A DNA stretch of 22,220 bases from RBG-13-33-26 sp964430085 (GCA_964430085.1 CAYSES010000008.1:1-22220), one strand, 5' to 3'; positions 1 to 7,428 are shown, counted from the first letter of the stretch. Program-made: numbers and translations. The notes: a model not told the origin generated them from the sequence alone.

Positions 1-473
1 CCTGTTAAAACTGCCATTACTACTGGAAAGATTATTGCTGCGTAGGTTACTGTTGTTTCGCTGTTAAAAATAGAAAGAAATTTAGCGAACCACGCAATTA
101 GATAAGACAACAATTTCATTTCCCCGCTTGTATCAACAGGTCCGCATGAAACCCCCGAGCATATATTTGCTAATGGAACATACCTTAATGTATCAATGAC
201 AAATAATTTTCCATGTTCGAATATATATTGTGCCCATCGCAAAAATAAGAAAGGGTCTAAATCTGGCCCAAGTGTCCATGTACCTGTTGTAATGTCTTTT
301 AGTTTGGGGATTGGTCTTGTTCTAATAAAAACACTTATTGAAATTATTATTGCAAGAATTCCATAAACAATCCAATCTGTTTTTTGTTTAATAAAATGGA
401 TTATCTTTTTTTTTCTTTTTTCAAGCTCTTTTTCAGATACAGACTCTTTTACCTCTCCTTTTATCTCTTCCAT
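1..473 (-). CDS. aglB: Oligosaccharyltransferase AglB/STT3 family, N-terminal part (cut by window edge)
   Basis: The first 157 codons are visible; the gene runs off the left edge. AglB/STT3 moves a lipid-linked glycan onto Asn of Asn-X-Ser/Thr sites on the outer face of the membrane. The visible part has a charged cytoplasmic N-terminus (residues 1-31), a first membrane helix (about 33-50) and then an external loop. That loop holds the family's first DXD motif, D71-L-D73, followed by PFLFLRWAQYIFEHGKL, and further on DTLRYVPL. The D-x-D-P-F-x-x-x-R-W-A arrangement is typical of STT3 metal and substrate binding. The start at 473 is supported by a TATA-like box centred 26.5 nt upstream. The C-terminal WWDYG region cannot be checked here. 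The family call is firm; the exact paralog is not. Confidence 0.82.
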   Translation of the reverse strand, partial: MEEIKGEVKESVSEKELEKRKKKIIHFIKQKTDWIVYGILAIIISISVFIRTRPIPKLKDITTGTWTLGPDLDPFLFLRWAQYIFEHGKLFVIDTLRYVPLANICSGVSCGPVDTSGEMKLLSYLIAWFAKFLSIFNSETTVTYAAIIFPVVMAVLT

Positions 474-495
474 ATTTTAAAAAGAATTAAAATCA

Positions 496-503
496 TATTT
501 AAA
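496..503 (-). promoter_or_regulatory. TATA box of aglB
   Basis: The minus strand reads TTTAAATA, centred 26.5 nt before the aglB ATG. At the usual archaeal TATA-to-start distance, transcription would begin on or next to the A of ATG, giving a leaderless mRNA. No Shine-Dalgarno motif is seen. Confidence 0.55.
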
Positions 504-523
504 GGTTTCTTATAATAACTACA

Positions 524-1384
524 TTATTTAAATAGCATCGGAGTAAGGTATACTTCAATTACTGCTGCAATTAATAAGATTATTATTGCGATAAACAACA
601 AAAGTATGACATTCATAAAAACTCTAAGGAATTTCCTGTTTCCTATTCCATGTCTAATAATTCCGACTCCAAAAATCCCCCCAGCTAATGCTGTTATAAA
701 ATATGCTGCAATTTCAGGGAAACCATGAATCATATATCTTAATAATCCTAAAGGTATTTCACTTATTTTATATTGAGTAAAGATTCCTATTGCTGCAGAG
801 ATAACACTTGCATTCCATGCTAAAACAAAAATTGCCCCTGCTCCAAAAATTAAAGAAAAAATTAATGTAAATATCATCACTCCAAAATTATTTCCTATTA
901 TTGATAAAAATCTTGCACCATTTGTTAATGCATTATTTGAAATAACTTGGCTTGTGAAAGAATATTCAGACACACAATTCTCAATATTCCCTGGACTGTT
1001 TATGCTACAATAAGTTTCTATTTGTGCATTTAACAAACTGGAATTTTGAAGGAGGATATACCAAAATGAAAATGCTACAATGAATCCAAAAAAAAGCCAC
1101 ATGAAAGCAGCGATTGCATCGCTATGTACTCTCCATACTTCAAAAAGCCCTTCAATTTCCTCGTCTTCTTTTTCTTCCTGTTTTATTATGAAATACATAA
1201 ATGGAAGAGAGAACATTACACAAAACAAAACAACAATCAATCCGGATGATTTCGATAATACTGGATCTTTTGAAAAAAGAAAATGTACTAATAAAAGAGA
1301 AAGTGAAGCATATAAAAAACCAATAAAAAACATTTTCCATGGTCCTTTCTCAGCTCTTTTTGGATTGATCATTGACTCTAACAT
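524..1384 (-). CDS. SpoIIM/DUF95 family multi-pass membrane protein
   Basis: This 286-residue protein is rich in membrane helices (about 18-37, 44-66, 92-111, 165-195, 222-245 and 255-280). Its second half shows the SpoIIM/DUF95 pattern: GNNFGVMIFTL, then FVLAWNASVISAAIG, HGFPEIAAYFITALAGGIFG and a closing VIEVYLTP. In Bacillus, SpoIIM is part of the DMP peptidoglycan-remodelling complex. Archaeal members have no established role, and no SpoIID or SpoIIP partner is present here. Residues 120-145 form a polar loop with two Cys (about 125 and 137) that could face outside. The next Met in frame (residue 5) is a possible start, but the promoter spacing fits the ATG at 1384. It is divergent from the R15P-isomerase-like gene and shares a TATA element with it. 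Confidence 0.82.
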   Translation of the reverse strand: MLESMINPKRAEKGPWKMFFIGFLYASLSLLLVHFLFSKDPVLSKSSGLIVVLFCVMFSLPFMYFIIKQEEKEDEEIEGLFEVWRVHSDAIAAFMWLFFGFIVAFSFWYILLQNSSLLNAQIETYCSINSPGNIENCVSEYSFTSQVISNNALTNGARFLSIIGNNFGVMIFTLIFSLIFGAGAIFVLAWNASVISAAIGIFTQYKISEIPLGLLRYMIHGFPEIAAYFITALAGGIFGVGIIRHGIGNRKFLRVFMNVILLLFIAIIILLIAAVIEVYLTPMLFK

Positions 1385-1407
1385 TATGTCATATAAGAAA
1401 AAGAGAT

Positions 1408-1415
1408 TTTTTAAA
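1408..1415. promoter_or_regulatory. Shared TATA element for two divergent genes
   Basis: TTTTTAAA lies in the middle of the 52-bp space between the SpoIIM-like gene (start 1384, minus) and the R15P-isomerase-like gene (start 1437, plus). Its centre is 25.5 nt from the plus ATG and 27.5 nt from the minus ATG. Its TTTAAA core is a palindrome, and no other TATA-like motif is well placed for either gene. A purine-rich stretch on each outer side (AAGAGA on plus, GAAAG on minus) could act as a BRE. Both mRNAs would be leaderless. Confidence 0.5.
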
Positions 1416-1436
1416 CTTTCATGTGTTCTTCATTAA

Positions 1437-2243
1437 ATGAATAAAAAAAAGAGGTTTGATAAGATTGTTAATGACATTAAACGTATAAAAATACAAGGTG
1501 CACGGAATATAGCAAAAGCAGCACTTTACGCATATTTTTTGATTCCGACTAAGTCCTCAAAAAAGAAACTTTTATCTTCAAGGCCTACAGAACCAATGAT
1601 GGAAAATGTTTTAGACTTGGCAGAGAAAAAAAGTTACAAAGAAATCTTAAAACATTTTGATGCTGCTCAGGATTTGATAAATAAATTTGTTCTTAAATTA
1701 ATAAAAAAGAATGATGTAATATTTACTCATTGCCACTCAACAAATGTTTCAAAGGCTTTAATTTATGCCCATAAACATGGAAAAAAATTTGAAGTATATA
1801 ATACCGAGACACGCCCTTTGTTTCAGGGAAGAAAAACTGCAAAAGAATTAAGAAAAGCAGGAATAAAAGTTACAATGTTTATTGATTCTGCGTTAGGAGT
1901 TGCTTTATCAAAAGAGCAAGGAACAAAAAAAGCTGATAAAGTTTTTCTTGGTTCTGATGCCTTATTAAAAGACGGAATTATAAATAAAATTGGAAGCGAA
2001 GTAGTCTCCCAAATAGCACAAAATGAAAAAATTCCTGTTTATATCATCGCTGATTCATGGAAGTTTACTAAGAGTAAAGTCCCGATAGAGAACAGAAATT
2101 TAAATGAAGTATGGGGTCGTGCACCTAAAAAAATTAAAATAAAAAATCCTGCATTTGAATTTGTTCCGAAGAAATATATAACTGGGATTGTTACTGAACT
2201 TGGAATAATGAAATATGGCGAATTTGTTAGGAGGATGAAATAA
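1437..2243 (+). CDS. Ribose-1,5-bisphosphate isomerase-like protein (eIF2B-alpha/MtnA superfamily)
   Basis: This 268-residue protein is in the superfamily of eIF2B regulatory subunits, methylthioribose-1-phosphate isomerase and archaeal R15P isomerase. Key segments are SSRPTEPMMENV (47-58), FTHCHSTNV with the candidate catalytic Cys99, YNTETRPLFQGRKTA (121-135), and LGSDALLKDG with candidate acidic Asp174. R15P isomerase converts ribose-1,5-bisphosphate to ribulose-1,5-bisphosphate, the step between AMP phosphorylase and type III RuBisCO. The AMP phosphorylase gene at the other end of this window supports this role over translation-factor regulation. At 268 residues it is shorter than characterised archaeal enzymes (about 320). 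Its mRNA is probably leaderless. The YdjM-like gene starts on the base after its stop, so the two share a transcript. Confidence 0.78.
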   Translation: MNKKKRFDKIVNDIKRIKIQGARNIAKAALYAYFLIPTKSSKKKLLSSRPTEPMMENVLDLAEKKSYKEILKHFDAAQDLINKFVLKLIKKNDVIFTHCHSTNVSKALIYAHKHGKKFEVYNTETRPLFQGRKTAKELRKAGIKVTMFIDSALGVALSKEQGTKKADKVFLGSDALLKDGIINKIGSEVVSQIAQNEKIPVYIIADSWKFTKSKVPIENRNLNEVWGRAPKKIKIKNPAFEFVPKKYITGIVTELGIMKYGEFVRRMK

Positions 2244-2780
2244 ATGCCTAATGCAGTAACTCATTTTATTATAACAGTAATTTTATTAGAATTATTTAGG
2301 CATTTCTTTATTAAGGACAAGAAATCTTTCCCTATTCATTATGTTTTTATTGGGGGACTTGCGGGGTTACTTCCTGATTTAGATGTTATAGCATATTATG
2401 CTTTGAGTTTTTTTGGATTTACTTATCAGGAAGTCCATAGAACCTTTTTACATACATTATTTGTTCCGTTGTTTTTCCTTGTCTCTGCTGTCCCGTTTTA
2501 TAACTTTAAAAATAAAAGATTAGGAAAACATCATCTAAAACTAAGAAATATTCTTTTAGTAATTGCTTTTGGGGTTTTAATTCATCTAATCCTTGATGCG
2601 ACAATTGATGGTGCGATTATGCCTCTTTATCCTCTGTTTGATTTTACTGTGGGTTTGAACTTGGTAAAATTGCTTCCTTCAATGTGGCAGGGAACAATAA
2701 TTTCTGCGCTTGATGCAGGAATACTTATTTTATGGATGGTTTCTTTGGAGGTAAGACATAAAATTTCTCATTTTATTTAA
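2244..2780 (+). CDS. YdjM/DUF457-like membrane-bound metal-dependent hydrolase
   Basis: This 178-residue membrane protein has the conserved His/Asp set of the YdjM (LexA-regulated, DUF457) family: His7 in the N-terminal helix, LLPDLDV (Asp45 and Asp47), HRTFLHTL (His65 and His70) and HLILDA (His114 and Asp118). These residues sit at helix ends and probably bind a metal at the membrane face. Substrates of the family are unknown; resemblance to phospholipase-type folds is the basis for the hydrolase name. Four to five membrane helices are expected (about 8-22, 34-57, 68-86, 102-120 and 150-168). The ATG follows the previous stop with no spacer, so translation is probably coupled. Confidence 0.72.
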   Translation: MPNAVTHFIITVILLELFRHFFIKDKKSFPIHYVFIGGLAGLLPDLDVIAYYALSFFGFTYQEVHRTFLHTLFVPLFFLVSAVPFYNFKNKRLGKHHLKLRNILLVIAFGVLIHLILDATIDGAIMPLYPLFDFTVGLNLVKLLPSMWQGTIISALDAGILILWMVSLEVRHKISHFI

Positions 2781-2789
2781 TATAACAAT

Positions 2790-2797
2790 TTTTAAAA
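2790..2797 (+). promoter_or_regulatory. TATA box of the small membrane-protein gene
   Basis: TTTTAAAA is centred 26.5 nt before the ATG at 2820, predicting a leaderless mRNA. It favours 2820 over the in-frame TTG at 2814, which would lie upstream of the predicted transcript start. Confidence 0.5.
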
Positions 2798-2819
2798 AGA
2801 AGATTTTTATGGATTGTAT

Positions 2820-3260
2820 ATGCCTAAAAATTTATTAAAAAAAATTATTGTTGATGATGATTTGAAAGCAAGTGGATTTAATTTTACTGCGGCATATCTT
2901 ACTGGGAAGATAGCAAGTTTGGCTTCTTCAGCCCTCTTTCATTTTAATCTAAATCAATTCAATTCAATTGATCATTTTGCTATAGGGGTGGGTATCGGAA
3001 CTTTCACTTATAGAAAAGCAGGAAAAGGAATTAAAGGAATCCTTGCAGGATTAGCCGCAGCAACTATGTTCAATGTTTTATGGGAAGGTTTTGAGGGGGG
3101 ATTTAACCCTTATGAAACCCCTGAATCAATAATAAACACAGTATCCGATGTTGCTGTTGTTTATGCTGGGGCTACTTTAGGTTTTGTTGGGGAAAAAATA
3201 AAAAATTACATTGTACCTAAAGAACTATACCCTAAGGGACAAGAGAAGTGGTTATTATAA
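2820..3260 (+). CDS. Small membrane protein of unknown function
   Basis: I do not recognise this 146-residue protein. It has three or four likely membrane helices (about 20-42, 50-63, 72-92 and 106-126) separated by short polar loops. The segment NVLWEGFEGGFNPYETPESIINTVSDVAV places conserved-looking acidic residues (WE, ETPES, SD) next to helices. This loosely resembles VanZ-like or DUF2238-like membrane proteins, where acidic residues flank the helices, but I would not assign it to either. The ATG at 2820 is chosen over a TTG two codons earlier because of the TATA spacing. The PHP-domain gene follows after 4 nt and is probably on the same transcript. Confidence 0.6.
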   Translation: MPKNLLKKIIVDDDLKASGFNFTAAYLTGKIASLASSALFHFNLNQFNSIDHFAIGVGIGTFTYRKAGKGIKGILAGLAAATMFNVLWEGFEGGFNPYETPESIINTVSDVAVVYAGATLGFVGEKIKNYIVPKELYPKGQEKWLL

Positions 3261-3264
3261 TAAA

Positions 3265-4053
3265 ATGAAAGTGGATTTACATAATCATCTTGGAAAAAAT
3301 GGAGCTAATCCTAGTTTTGATGAAACAATCAATTTAGTTTATAACAAACTAGGAAAAGATTTTGTGTTCGGGATCTGCAATTGTACTTCTGTAGACTATA
3401 GATTTGAAAATTTTACAAATCAAAAAGGGGAATATGAACGAGTATGGCTTGATGATAAAAAAAGAATATTGTTCGTTCCTGAAAAAAATATTTATATAGT
3501 TGGCTGTGAAGAGATTTTATCCAAACAAGGGCATTTGGTTGTTGTAGGAATTCCTTCAAAAAAGAAAATACAAAGGGATAATAAATTATTATCATTAGAA
3601 GATGCATTAAAATTTGCAGATGATATTGACGGAATAAAAATTGCGGTACATCCTTTTGGAAAAGACGGCATTGGAGAATATTTAAGAAAACATGAAGCTT
3701 TGTTGCAAAAATTTGATGGTTGGGAAATTTATAATTCTTCTGCAGAACTTGCTGTTCCTGGAATTTTACCTTTTAATGCCAATAAAAAATCTTTGAAATT
3801 TTATAATTCTCATCTTTTATGGGTTAATTATAATATAGGTGCGTGTGCTTTCACCGATGGGCATTCTGTAGGGGTTATGGGAAAAAGTTACACAATAATT
3901 CCTCTGTTGGGCAGGGAAAACTTTATGTTTTATTTAAAGAAGGGAATAAAATCACGATTTCCTTCTGATGTACATACAGAACCTGCAAAATGGGATGCAT
4001 TCAAGCATTCGATTAATATGGTTAAACATAAGGTGTTCAAAACTGAAGCTTAA
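3265..4053 (+). CDS. PHP-domain metal-dependent phosphoesterase-like protein
   Basis: From the ATG at 3265 the protein has 262 residues and opens with the PHP motif KVDLHNHL (His6 and His8). Further candidate metal ligands are Glu82 in GCEEI, His90 in QGHLVVVGI, His129 in IAVHPFG, and Asp198/His200 in FTDGHSV. PHP domains bind two or three metals and hydrolyse phosphate esters such as histidinol phosphate, or nucleotides. The second motif, usually T-D-H-D, is replaced by CNCTSVDY (38-45), so one ligand pair is missing. The frame stays open 18 codons upstream to 3211, but that would overlap the previous gene and place residues before the conserved HxH, so 3265 is preferred. The stop overlaps the prefoldin stop on the other strand in a shared TTAA. 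The substrate is unknown. Confidence 0.72.
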   Translation: MKVDLHNHLGKNGANPSFDETINLVYNKLGKDFVFGICNCTSVDYRFENFTNQKGEYERVWLDDKKRILFVPEKNIYIVGCEEILSKQGHLVVVGIPSKKKIQRDNKLLSLEDALKFADDIDGIKIAVHPFGKDGIGEYLRKHEALLQKFDGWEIYNSSAELAVPGILPFNANKKSLKFYNSHLLWVNYNIGACAFTDGHSVGVMGKSYTIIPLLGRENFMFYLKKGIKSRFPSDVHTEPAKWDAFKHSINMVKHKVFKTEA

Positions 4054-4481
4054 TCTTTTTTACATTCACAATTTTCAGAATGAATATGTCTCTCTTGCTC
4101 TTGATTGATAATCCTTGTAACTTCTTTTCCGATTTCTTCTAAATCATTTTCTAATTCTTTTTTTACTTGCTTAAGTTTATTAATTTGCTCTTCAAGAAGT
4201 TTTTTTGTTTCAGGAATGCTTTTTTTAACAAGATTTCCCCCACCGACATCAACAGTTAATTCTTCAGAAACGAGTTTTGCTTTAACAAAAATTCTTCTTC
4301 CTAATGGAGCAAAAATCTCTTTTCCAGTACTCCCTTTTATTTCATCCAATCCTAAATTTAATGATTCCAATTCGATAATCCCCTTTTCAACAGCGTCTAT
4401 CTGTTGCTGGAGTTGCTGTATTTGTTGTTCAAACATACTGAATTTAAATAAAAGTTCTTGTTGTTCTTGTTCGTTTGTCAT
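4050..4481 (-). CDS. pfdA: Prefoldin subunit alpha
   Basis: Prefoldin alpha forms the centre of a jellyfish-shaped hexamer (two alpha, four beta) that carries unfolded proteins to the thermosome. This 143-residue protein has the expected plan: an N-terminal coiled coil (about 5-40, very Gln-rich), a beta-hairpin region with APLGRRIFVKAKL and DVGGG, and a C-terminal coiled coil (about 88-130). The ATG at 4481 is preferred to an in-frame TTG at 4490 because a TATA-like box lies 26.5 nt upstream. An unusual tail follows the second coil, with His132, His134, Cys138 and Cys140 before a KKD end; it could bind a metal. The gene is convergent with the PHP gene and the two stop codons overlap. Confidence 0.85.
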   Translation of the reverse strand: MTNEQEQQELLFKFSMFEQQIQQLQQQIDAVEKGIIELESLNLGLDEIKGSTGKEIFAPLGRRIFVKAKLVSEELTVDVGGGNLVKKSIPETKKLLEEQINKLKQVKKELENDLEEIGKEVTRIINQEQERHIHSENCECKKD

Positions 4482-4503
4482 AGAAATCAAATTATAATTT
4501 AAC

Positions 4504-4511
4504 TTTTAAAA
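4504..4511 (-). promoter_or_regulatory. TATA box of prefoldin alpha
   Basis: TTTTAAAA is centred 26.5 nt before the ATG at 4481, in the short space behind the DUF106 gene. It implies a separate, leaderless prefoldin transcript. Confidence 0.5.
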
Positions 4512-4519
4512 CTTCCGAC

Positions 4520-5155
4520 TTACAAAACCTTAAGCCATTTTCTTAAAAAGCTACTAAACACCATTGTAAATATAAGATAAAACCAAAACCAACTTAAAAA
4601 TCCAAAAAATAAAACGGGTTGTCCGGATGTTTGTTCTAACATGGCAAAGGTATCATAAAACCATCTAAAGAATAGGATAAAAGGGATTCCTGTAAACAAA
4701 ACTGCCCTACTTGTTAATTTAAAAGTTCGGGGTATAAACTGAAATTGTTTTTTTGATAATTCAGCCATTTTTTCAGGATGATCTTTAAATTTTTTCATTT
4801 CTTCCTGAAGCAATTTTTGTTCTTTTCTTAATTCTCTTAATGCTTCTTGGTCAGTAGTATACTTCTGTATGATTGTTGTTATGAATGTTATCATTAAAAC
4901 AATAATCAACATCCCTACTGTTAAATTCCAATTCAATAATGCCCCTGCACTGGGGTCTAATACAGTATGTACTGCATCTTTCATAAAAGGAATCTTATCC
5001 CAAAAAATAGCCATCCCAAAAGAGATTATTGTTATGAAAATAATCGGTACAAAACTTCCTTCCTTCTTTTTCTTTTCTACAACTGGAAGTGAAACTTTTG
5101 CTTCTTTGTTTTCTATAATGCTTTCATTAGTGTCATTATTTATTTCTTCTGCCAT
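4520..5155 (-). CDS. DUF106 membrane protein (archaeal YidC/Oxa1/EMC3-like insertase)
   Basis: This 211-residue protein has a polar N-terminus (1-33), a first helix (about 34-52), a second helix (about 75-97), a charged coiled-coil loop (about 100-132, rich in Glu and Lys) and two C-terminal hydrophobic segments (about 148-166 and 181-204). This is the plan of DUF106 proteins, which structural work on a Methanocaldococcus member links to YidC/Oxa1 and eukaryotic EMC3/TMCO1. They are thought to help insert membrane proteins beside the ribosome. The position just after secY supports this, and the same neighbourhood is common in archaea. Adenylate kinase, often found between secY and DUF106 in other archaea, is absent. 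The gene appears to have its own promoter in the 39-bp space. Confidence 0.82.
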   Translation of the reverse strand: MAEEINNDTNESIIENKEAKVSLPVVEKKKKEGSFVPIIFITIISFGMAIFWDKIPFMKDAVHTVLDPSAGALLNWNLTVGMLIIVLMITFITTIIQKYTTDQEALRELRKEQKLLQEEMKKFKDHPEKMAELSKKQFQFIPRTFKLTSRAVLFTGIPFILFFRWFYDTFAMLEQTSGQPVLFFGFLSWFWFYLIFTMVFSSFLRKWLKVL

Positions 5156-5176
5156 ATTATTCTAAAATAAAAGTTG

Positions 5177-5184
5177 TTTTTAAA
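5177..5184 (-). promoter_or_regulatory. TATA box of the DUF106 gene
   Basis: The minus strand reads TTTAAAAA, centred 25.5 nt before the ATG at 5155. It would let the insertase be made from a leaderless mRNA independently of the long ribosomal operon ending just upstream. Confidence 0.5.
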
Positions 5185-5194
5185 TCTAAGGGAT

Positions 5195-6634
5195 TCATGT
5201 TTTCATGAATTTCCTAAATGCGGGATTCATATCTGTCTGGTGTTGATTTGCAATACTCTGATAGAACTGGAAAAAGATCATTATAACTAACAATATTGCT
5301 GTTCCTGAAATTAGTGCTCCCATTAGATTTGTTACTGAAGCTAAAAGGCCAATTGCAATCCCCCCCATGACAGTTAATGGCATGATATACCTTTCAAGTA
5401 TACTTTCTAAGACTCTTTCATCTTGCCTAAATCCTGCTATCTGTAAACCCGAAGATGAAATTTTGTGTGCTTGCGTTTTAGCATCCATTCCAGAAGTTTT
5501 AACCCAGAATATCGCGAATATAGTTGATAAAAAGATGTAAATCAATATGTGTGTTAATCCTTGTAAAATATATTTCGGAAGAAAACCCCCCCTAATTATC
5601 AATTCTAAAAGATTGGTCGACCCCATCCAGAAGGATAAGCCTGAAACAGCTTGTCCGTCTACAAAATGGCCTAAAAATCCAAAGTAGGAAGCAAATTTGG
5701 CAAGTCCTGCACATGTCCCCCCTTCTACAAGGCAAGGAGCAGCAGCATTCTCGAGGATCCCCCCAAATACTTGGATACTAACAATCAAAGCAGCCGTTAG
5801 TATAACTGGGATTACTGATGCATAGAAAAAAGAAAGAGGCCATTTTACAGAATATCCTCTTAATCTTCCATATGATAATGGGACTTCAACTTTCAAAGAT
5901 TGTGCCCATACGACTATTAGGAAAATGACTACTGTTGCTATTATTGCTCCGAGAGCAGAAATAAGTTCAATTGGATATTTGTTTATGATAGATTGTATTA
6001 CAACAAAAATTTTTCCAGGACAAGCCGTTGTTCCGAAATTTAATAGACAATTTTGTCCTTGTTGATCTATAAATTGTATCGCGCTTGTTATTAATCTCCA
6101 TGATGCTCCTGCTCCTATAAACAAACTTATACCCGAACCAAATCCCCATTTTTCACATAGATCATTCATATAAAAAATTGCTAATCCTCCAAGAACTAAT
6201 TGGAAAATTAGTAATGGGGCAAGTCCTGGAGCTGCTTGAAGTCCTTGCATTAAAACATAGATTACTGACTCAAAGATTATAAAAAAGAATGTTAAAACTT
6301 TTTGAATTCCCCCAAAGAATTTTTTTCCTTCTGCTGTTGCAGTGTCTATATTTAATATGCCACTTCCCGTTAATAACTGTAAGATAACAGACGCCATTAC
6401 TATTGGCCCTATTCCTAGGGAGATTATAGAACCAAAATCTGTTCCGAGGATTATCGCAAGATACTTGAATCTTTCAAGTGCATTATTTGACAAACCAAAT
6501 AAGGGAATATTTGCCAGAACAAAAAAAGAAATCAAAATTATTAAGGTCCATTTTAATTTTACATTAAAACTTAACTTCTTTTCTTCAGGACTTTTAACTT
6601 CTGGAATGAATTGAAATATCTTCCTAAAATCCAT
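5195..6634 (-). CDS. secY: Preprotein translocase subunit SecY
   Basis: SecY is the channel subunit of the Sec translocase. The 479-residue protein has the ten-helix pattern of the family, starting with a short amphipathic N-terminus and a first helix at about 28-48. Recognisable segments are ERFKYLAIILGTDFGS after the plug region, LGIGPIVMASVILQLL (second helix), KWGFGSGISLFIGAG, and KVEVPLSYGRLRGY in the cytosolic loop that contacts the ribosome. The loop around residue 400 (SSSGLQIAGFRQDERVLE) is the second ribosome-binding loop. It is the last gene of the operon, starting one base after the uL15 stop. Four G6-7 runs fall in this gene. Length and motifs are normal for archaea. Confidence 0.95.
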   Translation of the reverse strand: MDFRKIFQFIPEVKSPEEKKLSFNVKLKWTLIILISFFVLANIPLFGLSNNALERFKYLAIILGTDFGSIISLGIGPIVMASVILQLLTGSGILNIDTATAEGKKFFGGIQKVLTFFFIIFESVIYVLMQGLQAAPGLAPLLIFQLVLGGLAIFYMNDLCEKWGFGSGISLFIGAGASWRLITSAIQFIDQQGQNCLLNFGTTACPGKIFVVIQSIINKYPIELISALGAIIATVVIFLIVVWAQSLKVEVPLSYGRLRGYSVKWPLSFFYASVIPVILTAALIVSIQVFGGILENAAAPCLVEGGTCAGLAKFASYFGFLGHFVDGQAVSGLSFWMGSTNLLELIIRGGFLPKYILQGLTHILIYIFLSTIFAIFWVKTSGMDAKTQAHKISSSGLQIAGFRQDERVLESILERYIMPLTVMGGIAIGLLASVTNLMGALISGTAILLVIMIFFQFYQSIANQHQTDMNPAFRKFMKT

Positions 6635-6635
6635 T

Positions 6636-7073
6636 TTATTTTATTTGAATTTCTCCACCACTTTTTTTGACTGCTTCTAATGCTGTTTTTGATGCTTCTT
6701 CCGCCTTTATAATCAATTTATTTTTTATTTTTCCTTTTCCAAGAATCTTGTACCCTTCTAAATTAATTATCCATTTATCTCCTTCTTTTTTCCCATAACT
6801 TTCAATATTTTTTTCTATTGTTTCTAAATTTATTCTTTTTCTTTTGTCTTTTTCAGTTCTTTTGCTTGTTATTCCTTTTTTTCCGAAATAACCATGCCCA
6901 TATAATTTTGTAATAAGAGTTTTTTTCTGATCTCCTCTTTTTCCACTACCAGACATCCCTTTTCCTCCTCGGTGTCCTGATTTTCTATGGCTTTTCCTAA
7001 ATCCCCATCCATTGCTTCCTGTTCCTCTGCCATGCATCCTCGATGATTTTTTACGTTTATGTGTTTTTATCAT
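6636..7073 (-). CDS. rpl15: 50S ribosomal protein uL15
   Basis: uL15 is a late-assembling large-subunit protein with a long basic N-terminal tail that runs through 23S rRNA. In this 145-residue protein that tail is visible at 1-50: SSRMHGRGTGSNGWGFRKSH and HRGGKGMSGSGKRG, the Gly/Arg/His pattern typical of archaeal uL15. The globular C-terminal part ends with the EEASKTALEAVKKSGGEI helix and strand. It lies one base from the uL30 stop and one base from secY, in the conserved uL30-uL15-SecY order. Confidence 0.93.
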   Translation of the reverse strand: MIKTHKRKKSSRMHGRGTGSNGWGFRKSHRKSGHRGGKGMSGSGKRGDQKKTLITKLYGHGYFGKKGITSKRTEKDKRKRINLETIEKNIESYGKKEGDKWIINLEGYKILGKGKIKNKLIIKAEEASKTALEAVKKSGGEIQIK

Positions 7074-7074
7074 T

Positions 7075-7428
7075 TTATAACATCCTCATAATTAAATCAT
7101 TTATTTTTTCTTTATTATCCCCTAAAACTCCTTTTCCAACACCAAAATGTTTTTTGCTCTCAATTCCTTTTCTTGGGGGATGTAATCTAAAATGTGTTTT
7201 GGATTTAGAAAATTTACCACGTGCTTCAACCAATTTTTTGTAGGTTTCTTCATTTATTTCTCCAAACGCAATAAAATCTCTAGCTTTTTTTATCATACCT
7301 AATTCTTCTGGTTTGGGTTTATCCAATATCCTACATGAATATTTCTTTTTTAAACCAAGTCTTTTTAGAGTTTCTTGAATTTCTTTTCTTATCTTAACTT
7401 GTCCTTTTATTCTTATTACTGCAATCAT
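7075..7428 (-). CDS. rpl30: 50S ribosomal protein uL30
   Basis: uL30 binds 23S and 5S rRNA regions of the large subunit. The 117-residue protein starts with the ferredoxin-like strand MIAVIRIKGQVKIRKEI, then the helix ETLKRLGLKKKYSCRIL, and has FRLHPPRKGIE with KHFGVGKGVLGDN towards the C-terminus, as in archaeal uL30. Archaeal uL30 is usually about 150 residues, so the middle part is shortened. The start overlaps the uS5 stop as ATGA, and uL15 follows after one base. Confidence 0.9.
   Translation of the reverse strand: MIAVIRIKGQVKIRKEIQETLKRLGLKKKYSCRILDKPKPEELGMIKKARDFIAFGEINEETYKKLVEARGKFSKSKTHFRLHPPRKGIESKKHFGVGKGVLGDNKEKINDLIMRML

Noticed and set aside
2814..2819. TTG at 2814 as start of the small membrane protein
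   Set aside because: The TATA spacing places the transcript start at the ATG 2820, downstream of the TTG.
4105..4497. Ser/Cys-rich plus-strand frame opposite prefoldin alpha
   Set aside because: Shadow of the Gln/Glu-rich coiled coil on the other strand; no TATA box or Shine-Dalgarno motif at its start.
5156..5194. Adenylate kinase between secY and the DUF106 gene
   Set aside because: Looked for because of its usual archaeal place; the space is only 39 bp and the flanking genes are complete.
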